Made by a program: the position numbers and the translations under genes. A stretch of DNA of 20,431 nt from IMG/VR virus record IMGVR_UViG_3300035698_011539, positions 1-20,431 of that record, one strand, 5' to 3'. The stretch comes from a virus. The number at the start of each line of letters is the position of its first letter. The first letter of the stretch is position 1. Shown piece by piece: positions 14,121-20,431 of this stretch. The notes under the pieces were generated by a model. It was not told where the DNA came from, did not search any database, and was given only the letters and a program-made list of their open reading frames with translations.

Positions 14121-14128
14121 TATTTATA
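14121..14128 (-). promoter_or_regulatory. T4-type late promoter before gene 32
   Basis: TATAAATA on the minus strand, between the gp59-like stop (14133) and gene 32. The leader from about 14115 to 14047 is A-rich; in T4 this region carries the pseudoknot at which gp32 represses its own translation. I could not confirm a pseudoknot here. Confidence 0.75.
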
Positions 14129-14132
14129 GTTT

Positions 14133-14768
14133 TTAAATCATGTTATTAAAGACTTTTTTAATGTTATCAGACAATTTTCTTAACTTAGTGTTGGATATAA
14201 CTATAGCTCTTGTTGAATTATAGTTATCGAAAAAGTCATTAAAGTAATCGGATATCACATCATTTGGAAATTGGCTTATTATCAGTTGCACATTTGGAAT
14301 CATTACTAATAAGTAAATACTAATAATTCCTGATTTATAATGCTTTGCTAATGTTGGAATTAGGTTTCTATTTTCGTTTAAATAAATATCGATGTCCTTT
14401 ATGTTCCTCTCTATACAATAATCTACTATTGATTTAGTGTTTTTTATAATAGTATTTTCAATTTCTTTTATGTCTCTTGAGGAATTAAGTCTGTTTATAG
14501 CACTCCTATATATTTTAAAACCCTTAGGATGAATTAGCATCTTAGGGTTAAAATAACCATCATAAAAATCTGCTAATGATGAAATATATAGTTTATAGTT
14601 AAGTTGTCCAGCACCATCATTAACCATTTTTGATAATCGTTCAAAATACACCCATGTTTCCTTTTTCATGGCACTATTATAATTTTTTATCTTCTTTGGA
14701 TATATTCCTTTCTTCTTAAAGAATATACACCTGTGATATTCGTTATATATGGTTTCTGGATTAACCAT
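14133..14768 (-). CDS. 59: gp59-like helicase loader
   Basis: 211 residues, close to T4 gp59 (217), the all-helical protein that loads the gp41 helicase onto gp32-coated DNA. The support is context and general character: it is basic and helical, with conserved-looking stretches (YNEYHRCIFFKKKG at the N-terminus, YYFNDFF-like SDYFNDFFDNY near the C-terminus), and lies immediately upstream of gene 32, as in T4. It starts where the 95-aa gene stops. A profile search would be needed to be certain; no catalytic motif is expected for this protein. Confidence 0.6.
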   Translation of the reverse strand: MVNPETIYNEYHRCIFFKKKGIYPKKIKNYNSAMKKETWVYFERLSKMVNDGAGQLNYKLYISSLADFYDGYFNPKMLIHPKGFKIYRSAINRLNSSRDIKEIENTIIKNTKSIVDYCIERNIKDIDIYLNENRNLIPTLAKHYKSGIISIYLLVMIPNVQLIISQFPNDVISDYFNDFFDNYNSTRAIVISNTKLRKLSDNIKKVFNNMI

Positions 14769-15056
14769 TTAGCGTCTCTTGGGTTTTAAGTGATTTTCTT
14801 TAATAAATTTTATAAGGTGATGATTAAACATAGAAGGGAAAATATATACTAACATTTCAATTAGTTCCCTAGAATCTAGTTTAATACTCGCTTTTAATTT
14901 AGTAAAACGATCTTTATTTTTTATAACCTTTTTTACTTCTTTTTCTAACTTTATAATATCGTCAGTTTCATATATTTTTTTTAACTTAACTAATAATTGA
15001 TCATGATCGATTGTATCAATAAAGTCCTTTGAACTATTATTAAATCCGTATAACAT
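14769..15056 (-). CDS. Hypothetical protein between gp41 and gp59-like genes, 95 aa
   Basis: Not recognised. It is basic and helical (KLEKEVKKVIKNKDRFTKLK in the middle), ending KPKRR. It shares one base with the gp41 stop (TAATG-type junction at 15056) and abuts the gp59-like ATG, so all three are translationally coupled. T4 has gene 33 (late-transcription co-activator) near 59, but this protein lacks the hydrophobic clamp-binding C-terminus of gp33, so I do not call it that. Confidence 0.65.
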   Translation of the reverse strand: MLYGFNNSSKDFIDTIDHDQLLVKLKKIYETDDIIKLEKEVKKVIKNKDRFTKLKASIKLDSRELIEMLVYIFPSMFNHHLIKFIKENHLKPKRR

Positions 15057-16402
15057 TACATATTCTCCAATTCATCTACAAACTCCTCTACTACATCATT
15101 TTCTGATTCGGTTTCGTGTTCTGTTTTAACTGTATCAGAAACTCTTAAAGTATTATAATTAACATGATACTCATCCGTTTTTCCGACCATTCCATATCTA
15201 CTTTTTATTACCGTAGTATTTAATCTACAAGCTTCTCTATCTCCTTCCACTTGCCATAATGCTAAAATAAAATCTGCGTTATGTACAATACCCGCAGATT
15301 CACCAACTTGATCCATTCTAATTTCTGATGTGTCCCAACCGCTCCTGTTAGATTGGCAACTCGTAACTACTGGACACTCATATACATAAGATAATGCTCT
15401 TAATTCTTTAGTAATTTCTCCACAACGTTCATACATCCCTGGTAAACTTTTTAAATTAGGAAGCATAATGTTTAAATAATCAACCATAATAATATCTGGT
15501 TTTCTACCAAGGGTATTTACTTTATCAATATATGCTTTAATATTATTTGAATTAATACTTGATGGTGGAAAATCTTTTATTAACAATTTAGCATTCGGAT
15601 TTAATTGTGCAAAACTGTGAATTTTATCTTTTACTTTATCTGCATTAAACTGCATATCATTAACATTTTCACCACTAATATGTGCGTCAATACGCTTACT
15701 ATATACAATTTCTGGCATCTCTAGTGTAATAATAACTACAAATAACCCCTGCATTAAATAATTAACTGCTAGATTGCTTTTAAATAACGATTTACCAACA
15801 TTACTTTGTGCCATTATAACGGTAATAGATTTACCATCTCTTGGCAAACCACCGTTAAGAACATGGTCTAGTTGTTTATACCCAGTACTAATTACTTCTT
15901 CTGGGTTCTTATACTTTTCAAACCTATCATCATCTTTAAGATAGTCCATACCCAACTCTACGTCAAAATTAATCGTAGATACTTTTTGGAAAGTTTCAAT
16001 ACATTTGGTAACATCACCATATTTTTCAATATGATCTAAGTTATCCATAATAGCATGGTATATTGCCTTGTTCTTAATGAACTCTAGAAGATTTGATTTT
16101 ATAAACTCTTTATCTTCATATTCATCTGTATTAGTAATATTTTTAAAGGTAAATTGTAATTCGGTGGGATCTATATCTGGAAACTGCTCAGATGTTTTTT
16201 GTAATACTAAGTCGACTGTACTAGCTTTTGGTAATTTACTATATGTTTGGTAATAGTTAATTAACACTCTCAGTATTAATTTTAGTTTTTCATCTACAAT
16301 GAATCTTTCATCATAATGGTTTAATACTAATGGTATATAATCACCACCATCATAAAACTTTTTAACTAATAATTGCTCTGCTTGAGACTCCGATATCTGC
16401 AT
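15056..16402 (-). CDS. 41: Replicative DNA helicase, T4 gp41-like
   Basis: 448 residues (T4 gp41 is 475). It is a DnaB-type hexameric 5'-3' helicase that unwinds the fork and associates with the primase. The RecA-like core shows Walker A AQSNVGKS (198-205), TLEMPEI (H1a-like, 226-232), Walker B IIMVDYLN (304-311), TSCQSNRSG (H3, 347-355) and KSRYG with the likely arginine finger (400-404). The N-terminal 150 residues form the helical primase-interaction domain. It lies between the SLOG-family gene (two-base gap) and the 95-aa gene (one-base overlap). Confidence 0.93.
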   Translation of the reverse strand: MQISESQAEQLLVKKFYDGGDYIPLVLNHYDERFIVDEKLKLILRVLINYYQTYSKLPKASTVDLVLQKTSEQFPDIDPTELQFTFKNITNTDEYEDKEFIKSNLLEFIKNKAIYHAIMDNLDHIEKYGDVTKCIETFQKVSTINFDVELGMDYLKDDDRFEKYKNPEEVISTGYKQLDHVLNGGLPRDGKSITVIMAQSNVGKSLFKSNLAVNYLMQGLFVVIITLEMPEIVYSKRIDAHISGENVNDMQFNADKVKDKIHSFAQLNPNAKLLIKDFPPSSINSNNIKAYIDKVNTLGRKPDIIMVDYLNIMLPNLKSLPGMYERCGEITKELRALSYVYECPVVTSCQSNRSGWDTSEIRMDQVGESAGIVHNADFILALWQVEGDREACRLNTTVIKSRYGMVGKTDEYHVNYNTLRVSDTVKTEHETESENDVVEEFVDELENM

Positions 16403-16404
16403 AT

Positions 16405-16752
16405 TTAATCCTTAATAATATGTTCTTCTATTAGTATATTGTGTTTTCTAGCTTCTTTTAACATGCTTTTCGATCCTTTTGATTCACCATCCCAAAATAG
16501 GATTAGCGCATCTGCATGTTCTGCCATTTGTTTATTTCTCATTGGTCCAGCAGCATGACTATGTTTTACCCAATCAGCTTTAAATACTTGACAGGGTATA
16601 TTATTTTTAATAGCCCAGTTTTCACCAATTATATCAGGACCGGCGCAATGACCAGAAACCACTTCAGTAATATTAAAACCTGTCTCATCAATTAATTTAA
16701 ATAACCTTTCACTATCAAGTATTGTCCTCTTCCCCGCTATCACTACCTTCAT
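16405..16752 (-). CDS. SLOG-family (YspA-like, DUF2493) protein, 115 aa
   Basis: A complete small Rossmann-like SLOG domain. Visible motifs are MKVVIAGKR at the N-terminus, SGHCAGPDIIGENWA (33-47), FKADWVKHSHAAGPMRNKQMAE (57-78) and ALILFWDGESKG (82-93). SLOG proteins bind nucleotides or nucleotide-derived ligands; some act in signalling or in antiphage defence, and the role of the phage versions is not known. Its first 38 bases overlap the 3' end of uvsX, and gp41 follows after two bases, so it is made together with recombination and replication proteins. Confidence 0.85.
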   Translation of the reverse strand: MKVVIAGKRTILDSERLFKLIDETGFNITEVVSGHCAGPDIIGENWAIKNNIPCQVFKADWVKHSHAAGPMRNKQMAEHADALILFWDGESKGSKSMLKEARKHNILIEEHIIKD

Positions 16753-17833
16753 CTACATTATCCTCGATTTGAATTGTTTCATATTTGCTATATTGCATAT
16801 CTTTAACTGATGCTTCTTCAAATTTATCTAAAATGGTTCCCCAAGCTTTATCAGCTTCATCGCCTTCTAGTAATTGAGATTTACGAAACATTTTATCACT
16901 ATATTCGGGTATTTGATAATAGCCTTGTTTAGGATTAAGAAGTAACCCATAATCTTTAGCTGGCTCAAAAAGTCCGTCATATTTCTTAATACCCTTACCA
17001 AAATCAATATACATTTCAGTTTCATAAAATGGTTTAACTATACGATTTTTAATAGTAAAGAATTTAAGATGGGTACCCTTGTATTTAGCTTCTACATCAT
17101 CTGTAGATTCAGCCTTTTCTAATGATTTAGTACATTGAATACCAACATGATTAAGATATATAATACCCTTTCCACCACCTTGTCGTTTAATCTTTGATGG
17201 GAACATACTCGCCGGGTCATCATATACATGGTTTGTAACAATAAATCCTGTATTTGTCAACAATGAAGGCATCATCAAACCCTTCATAAGATTATTTTTT
17301 AGCTTTGCAGCCAACCCCATATCCTGAACTTGTTTACCCTTAGCAGCATCAGTTTGTAATTTAGTTGCAACCAAAGCGCCTAGTGAATCTAAGATACATA
17401 AGAACTTAGCATCTGGATTAGTCTTTTTAAAATCTTCAATTGCGTTATAAACACCTAATATAGTAACTGTAGCATCTTCAATACTTTTCAACGGGACGTG
17501 TTCAATCTTGTCTGAATCACAACCGCGATTTTCAAAAAATTCTTTTAATGCTCCACCTTCACTATCAAAATAAAATATATGATCATAGTTGTTTCTATTA
17601 ATAGCATTACCAGCAATTTGGGCTGCAATAAGACTTTTCCCCGTTGCTGATTCACCACTTATTAAAATAATGCGGCCACAAGGAATCCCCTTATGTATAC
17701 TACCACTTACAATACGGTTTAATGCATAACAACCCGTATCTATATAGTGATCAATTGAACCTAATTTACTTTCTTTAAATGAGGCGCTGCCCGTTTTCTT
17801 TCGTATGCCTTTTAATAAACCATTTACAGACAT
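16715..17833 (-). CDS. uvsX: UvsX recombinase (RecA-like)
   Basis: 372 residues (T4 UvsX is 391). It catalyses strand exchange and drives recombination-dependent replication with gp32 and gp41. Walker A is GESATGKS (60-67), the catalytic segment is YFDSEGGA (88-95), and Walker B is LCILDSLGA (145-153). The end is acidic (DEGSDSGEED). I chose the ATG at 17833 (MSVNGLLKG) because AAAGG precedes it by a normal distance; the frame extends to an ATG at 17848 that would overlap that site. Upstream, CTGTATATTATATAG on the minus strand (about 17880-17866) resembles the -10 part of the early promoters but lacks their -35. Confidence 0.95.
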   Translation of the reverse strand: MSVNGLLKGIRKKTGSASFKESKLGSIDHYIDTGCYALNRIVSGSIHKGIPCGRIILISGESATGKSLIAAQIAGNAINRNNYDHIFYFDSEGGALKEFFENRGCDSDKIEHVPLKSIEDATVTILGVYNAIEDFKKTNPDAKFLCILDSLGALVATKLQTDAAKGKQVQDMGLAAKLKNNLMKGLMMPSLLTNTGFIVTNHVYDDPASMFPSKIKRQGGGKGIIYLNHVGIQCTKSLEKAESTDDVEAKYKGTHLKFFTIKNRIVKPFYETEMYIDFGKGIKKYDGLFEPAKDYGLLLNPKQGYYQIPEYSDKMFRKSQLLEGDEADKAWGTILDKFEEASVKDMQYSKYETIQIEDNVDEGSDSGEEDNT

Positions 17834-17888
17834 TATATAACCTTTCATTAATTATTGTTATTTTTGTCTATATAATATACAGTTATAG

Positions 17889-17896
17889 TATAAATA
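17889..17896 (+). promoter_or_regulatory. T4-type late promoter for the AAA+ ATPase
   Basis: Exact TATAAATA, 26 bases before the ATG at 17922, in the 88-base gap between divergent uvsX and this gene. A GGAGA ribosome-binding site lies at 17912-17916. Confidence 0.75.
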
Positions 17897-17921
17897 ATTT
17901 AAATTAAGTTTGGAGACAAAT

Positions 17922-19361
17922 ATGAAATTGAATTATGTTAAGATATTTGAAAAATATATGCTATTTGAGGCCTTCAGTGAAAAAGATATGTTTAAAGCTA
18001 CAACGTTAATTAAAAAGGCATTAGAAAGACAAACTGGTAAAAAATTAGTACAAATGCGCGGGCAAGAGCAATTTAAAAATTCTGCTGGTTCGGGTTTTGG
18101 TATTAGATATTTTATTTCCAGTACAACTGATTCTATTAGATTTAATTTTAGCAACAAAAGAGAAATCACATCAGTAGATATCTGGGGACCTAATGGCGAT
18201 AAAAATCCACAAGTAAGAGTCGAGACTAGTGGTATCTCTATTGTTAAAATTATTCCAGCTATAGCCGATCAAATTAAAAATCCTAAAGTAGGTACATTTG
18301 AGGTTGATTTAACAGAATCTGTCGTATCTAAGGATGACGATGCTATTAATGAAGTTAAAATTACCATCGGTAAAAAAACATATAAATCTAAAAAAGATGC
18401 TGTAGCAGATCTATTAGGTCAAGGATATAGTAAAAAGGACGTAAAAAATATTACTGGTGCTAGTGATATGTTAATATATAGTGTCGCTAAAAATACAGGT
18501 CTAATAACCGATGTTGTTGTAAACAAGGGATTACCCGAAACTCAATTAGCAACACCTGAAATGACAGAAGCTGAAAAATTATTTAGAGAACAGCAAGTTG
18601 CATCACCAGAAGAGCTATTTAAGGACCTAGAGACACTAATTACTATGGTAGTTAAGAGGATTTCTAACTCATTAATAATAACTGGAATGGCTGGAATTGG
18701 CAAAACAAAAACTGTAACAGAATTATTAAAACATTTTGGTATTGAAAAAGTAAAGGACTATATTCATGTTAAGGGAACATCATCAGCTGCTGGACTATAT
18801 AGAACATTATTCCTGAACAGACACTCAAATAAGTTAATTGTATTTGATGACTGTGATGATGTTGTTAAAGATAAGGTTGCTATTAACATTCTTAAGGGTG
18901 CTTTAGATAGTGATGATCCTAGGGAAATTAGTTGGATATCAGCCAATTCATTTAATGCTATTGGTATGACTGATGATCAGATTCAAGATGAATATGACGA
19001 ACATGCAGGTAATAAATTTCCTAATATGTTTACATATAAGGGGAGAGCGATTTTCATTTCTAACTTAAGTAAAGGTCAATTTCCGAAGTCTATAATTTCT
19101 AGATCATTTACAATTGATATTGATCTAAAAGCAAAAGATGTTATTTTAAGAATGAAATCTATTCTAGATAAAATTCAACCAGAATATTCTATGGAGAGTA
19201 AAGGAGAGGTTATGGGTTATTTAGAAGAGGTTGGTACTTTCATGTCAAATGATGATAGTCCATTAAATATTAGAACATTAATGCAAGCTAATAAGCTGAA
19301 AGAAATATCTAAGGAATTAGGTACAAACTGGAAAGTTATGACCGGAAGATACGCGTCATAA
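17922..19361 (+). CDS. AAA+ ATPase with possible capsid-targeting N-terminus
   Basis: 479 residues from the ATG at 17922; a TTG start at 17910 would overlap the ribosome-binding site. The C-terminal half is an AAA+ ATPase: Walker A GMAGIGKT (255-262), Walker B LIVFDDCDD (305-313), a sensor-1-like segment AIFISNLS (375-382) and a likely arginine finger in SRSF (about 393-396). The first 120 residues form an unrecognised domain. Residues 160-191 (DAVADLLGQGYSKKDVKNITGASDMLIYSV) look like a helix-turn-helix. The N-terminus MKLNYVKIFEKYMLFE then AFS matches the T4 prohead-protease site L-x-E before A. With its late promoter, this suggests a protein packaged in the head. Its ATPase subfamily and substrate are unknown. 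Confidence 0.8.
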   Translation: MKLNYVKIFEKYMLFEAFSEKDMFKATTLIKKALERQTGKKLVQMRGQEQFKNSAGSGFGIRYFISSTTDSIRFNFSNKREITSVDIWGPNGDKNPQVRVETSGISIVKIIPAIADQIKNPKVGTFEVDLTESVVSKDDDAINEVKITIGKKTYKSKKDAVADLLGQGYSKKDVKNITGASDMLIYSVAKNTGLITDVVVNKGLPETQLATPEMTEAEKLFREQQVASPEELFKDLETLITMVVKRISNSLIITGMAGIGKTKTVTELLKHFGIEKVKDYIHVKGTSSAAGLYRTLFLNRHSNKLIVFDDCDDVVKDKVAINILKGALDSDDPREISWISANSFNAIGMTDDQIQDEYDEHAGNKFPNMFTYKGRAIFISNLSKGQFPKSIISRSFTIDIDLKAKDVILRMKSILDKIQPEYSMESKGEVMGYLEEVGTFMSNDDSPLNIRTLMQANKLKEISKELGTNWKVMTGRYAS

Positions 19362-19366
19362 TTAGT

Positions 19367-19531
19367 TTATTTACCCTTATATCTAGGGTCGTGATATTTT
19401 CTATTTTCAGGATAACATTCATGCGACCTTAGATAATTAAGGCTTAAAAAGCCTTGTCTACATTTCGGACAAATTATATCTGGTAGTTTTCTTTCAGGCT
19501 TTTTTGGTTTATCCCCTGGTGATTTAGTCAT
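19367..19531 (-). CDS. Small zinc-finger protein, 54 aa
   Basis: Begins MTKSPGDKPKKPERK, a basic, Pro/Lys-rich tail, followed by one finger: C21-P-K-C24, then H37-E-C39, with ordinary C2HC spacing (CPKCRQGFLSLNYLRSHEC). It is likely a nucleic-acid-binding zinc finger. The start overlaps the end of the phosphoribosyltransferase-like gene by eight bases. Only five bases separate its stop from the convergent ATPase stop at 19361. A perfect seven-pair hairpin (19439-19455) lies inside the gene. Confidence 0.7.
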   Translation of the reverse strand: MTKSPGDKPKKPERKLPDIICPKCRQGFLSLNYLRSHECYPENRKYHDPRYKGK

Positions 19532-19997
19532 TGTTTTCACTATGCCTTTGTTTAATATTATCTATTGTAACATTACTAAGAGTATCATTATCTCTCTCAT
19601 ATGGAAATACAACCCACTCATCCGTAAATGAAGCCCAATATGTTGAACAGAACGGACTCTTATTTTTTACAAATAAACACGCAGTGTCGTGAGTAATTCT
19701 CCACCTATCTAATGTTTGGCCGGAATCTAAAATATCGTCGATTAATAACACATTACTAGTACGATGTATGGGTAAATGAGTCTTATAAGTAGCATGTCCG
19801 TTTGTGTCACATATATCAGATTCGGCCCAAGGTGATTGCATGACGGGCATATTAGTACGATATGAAATTAAATTTGCTAGTAATTGACCAGCTCTTGGAA
19901 CTCCATAAATTCCACAATAATTTTTAAAATCGATTTTTTCTACTAACATATCAATATAATGGTCATACATAGACCACGATAAGTTCAATTTTTCCAT
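19524..19997 (-). CDS. Phosphoribosyltransferase-like protein, 157 aa
   Basis: A type I phosphoribosyltransferase fold is indicated by the PRPP-binding motif VLLIDDILDSGQTL (83-96): hydrophobic strand, two acidic residues, then the small-residue loop. An N-terminal segment, CGIYGVPRAGQLLANLI (28-44), fits the early PPi-binding loop. These enzymes transfer ribose-phosphate to bases in salvage; some lack enzyme activity and act as regulators. The substrate cannot be told, and the hood region (60-80) matches no specific base-salvage family I recognise. I chose the ATG at 19997 (MEKLNLSW); it overlaps the stop of the interrupted gene upstream by one base (TAATG). Confidence 0.75.
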   Translation of the reverse strand: MEKLNLSWSMYDHYIDMLVEKIDFKNYCGIYGVPRAGQLLANLISYRTNMPVMQSPWAESDICDTNGHATYKTHLPIHRTSNVLLIDDILDSGQTLDRWRITHDTACLFVKNKSPFCSTYWASFTDEWVVFPYERDNDTLSNVTIDNIKQRHSENND

Positions 19998-20218
19998 TAA
20001 CAATACTCTTCAATTTTTTTACTTATTAATTTTTTTCGATATAATTCGATTTCTTCTGGTGATGATGCTCTGTATTTATCTTTATACATTTCTACTCTTG
20101 ATTCGCCATCAAAGGTAAACGTACAATAATCACCAGTTCACCTTTCAACCACAAATAAAGCCCCTGCACTAAATCTTTTAGATATACAAACTAATTTCGG
20201 TGGCATGTAAGAAACCAT
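19997..20218 (-). pseudogene. Small gene with an in-frame TGA
   Basis: A 74-codon frame starts at ATG 20218 (MVSYMPPKLVCISKRF) and ends at TAA overlapping the next ATG, but codon 27 (20138-20140) is TGA. Both halves look like one protein: FSAGALFVVER before, TGDYCTFTFDGESRVEMYKDKY after. TGA serves as a normal stop elsewhere (for example at 1720), so general recoding is not supported. It may be a recent nonsense mutation, a sequencing error, or regulated readthrough. No clear ribosome-binding site precedes 20218; the upstream gene stops at 20221. Confidence 0.55.
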
Positions 20219-20220
20219 AC

Positions 20221-20397
20221 TTAAAGTTTTTCGATAAACTTTATTAAATCGTCTATAACTTTATCAGCCCTATCATCAGGAACAAATGAAGAAAGTATTC
20301 CCATACTATATGCCACAACCTGATTAAGTTGTTTTTTATTCAATCTTTTAAAATTTTCATTATCATAAATTTTTTTAGTTTGTTTGTATAATGACAT
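20221..20397 (-). CDS. Hypothetical protein, 58 aa
   Basis: MSLYKQTKKIYDNENFKRLN and 38 more residues, helical and basic in the first half, ending in DLIKFIEKL. Not recognised. A strong ribosome-binding site (AAGGAGA, about 20402-20408) precedes the ATG. It heads a minus-strand run with the interrupted gene, the phosphoribosyltransferase-like gene and the zinc-finger gene. Its promoter is at or beyond the window edge, where TATATT can be read on the minus strand at 20431-20426. Confidence 0.7.
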   Translation of the reverse strand: MSLYKQTKKIYDNENFKRLNKKQLNQVVAYSMGILSSFVPDDRADKVIDDLIKFIEKL

Positions 20398-20431
20398 TAT
20401 GTCTCCTTGTTTATTTTATTTATTTAATATA

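Noticed and set aside
14769-15056. Possible gp33 late-transcription factor next to gp59
   Set aside because: Size and place are suggestive, but it lacks the hydrophobic clamp-binding C-terminus and any sequence resemblance that I can see.
19439-19455. Perfect hairpin AAGGCTT-AAA-AAGCCTT between convergent genes
   Set aside because: It lies inside the zinc-finger coding sequence and has no following T run on either strand, so I do not call a terminator.

Overview
The window reads as part of a T4-type tailed phage (myovirus) with an AT-rich genome. The evidence is a block of T4-like replication and recombination genes: uvsX, the gp41 helicase, a gp59-like loader, the gp32 ssDNA-binding protein, a clamp-like protein and the gp61 primase. 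It also carries anaerobic ribonucleotide reductase (nrdD/nrdG), a gp23-family capsid-like protein and repeated TATAAATA boxes, which match the T4 late-promoter consensus. The reductase is oxygen-sensitive, so the host probably grows without oxygen at least part of the time. The host cannot be named from the sequence. I saw no tRNA, rRNA, CRISPR array or insertion sequence.

Layout. 1-1720 (+): an amidoligase-like gene, a terminator, a small gene preceded by a ten-residue leader ORF that duplicates its own 3' end, and a small late gene. 1713-4873 (-): primase, two small genes, a late gene with a possible capsid-targeting N-terminus, and the capsid-like gene. 4959-5794 (+): a palindromic two-way late promoter, a second possible head-targeted gene, a terminator, and a truncated endonuclease-like gene. 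5778-8684 (-): a 22-residue-repeat protein, nrdD and nrdG. 8820-12228 (-): two tandem WYL_2/DUF2693-like paralogues, three small genes, three consecutive genes sharing the N-terminus GFVSNSSSSSF, and a small gene split by a frameshift. 12233-17833 (-): clamp-like, gp32, gp59-like, a 95-aa unknown, gp41, a SLOG-family protein and uvsX. 17889-19361 (+): a late AAA+ ATPase. 19367-20397 (-): a zinc-finger protein, a phosphoribosyltransferase-like protein, a gene interrupted by TGA, and a 58-aa protein.

Two promoter classes are visible. Nine TATAAATA boxes lie before gp32, the WYL_2 pair, nrdG, the capsid-like gene, the AAA+ ATPase and four small genes. A second class, TTGNNT-16 bp-TATATT inside a longer conserved stretch, occurs three times with exactly the same spacing. 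Most minus-strand genes abut or overlap by a few bases, so translational coupling is likely.

The most unusual signals are the SNSSSSSF cassette, the three late genes with N-termini resembling T4 prohead-protease-cleaved targeting peptides (one on an AAA+ ATPase), the palindromic late promoter, and two small genes disrupted by a +1 frameshift and an in-frame TGA.
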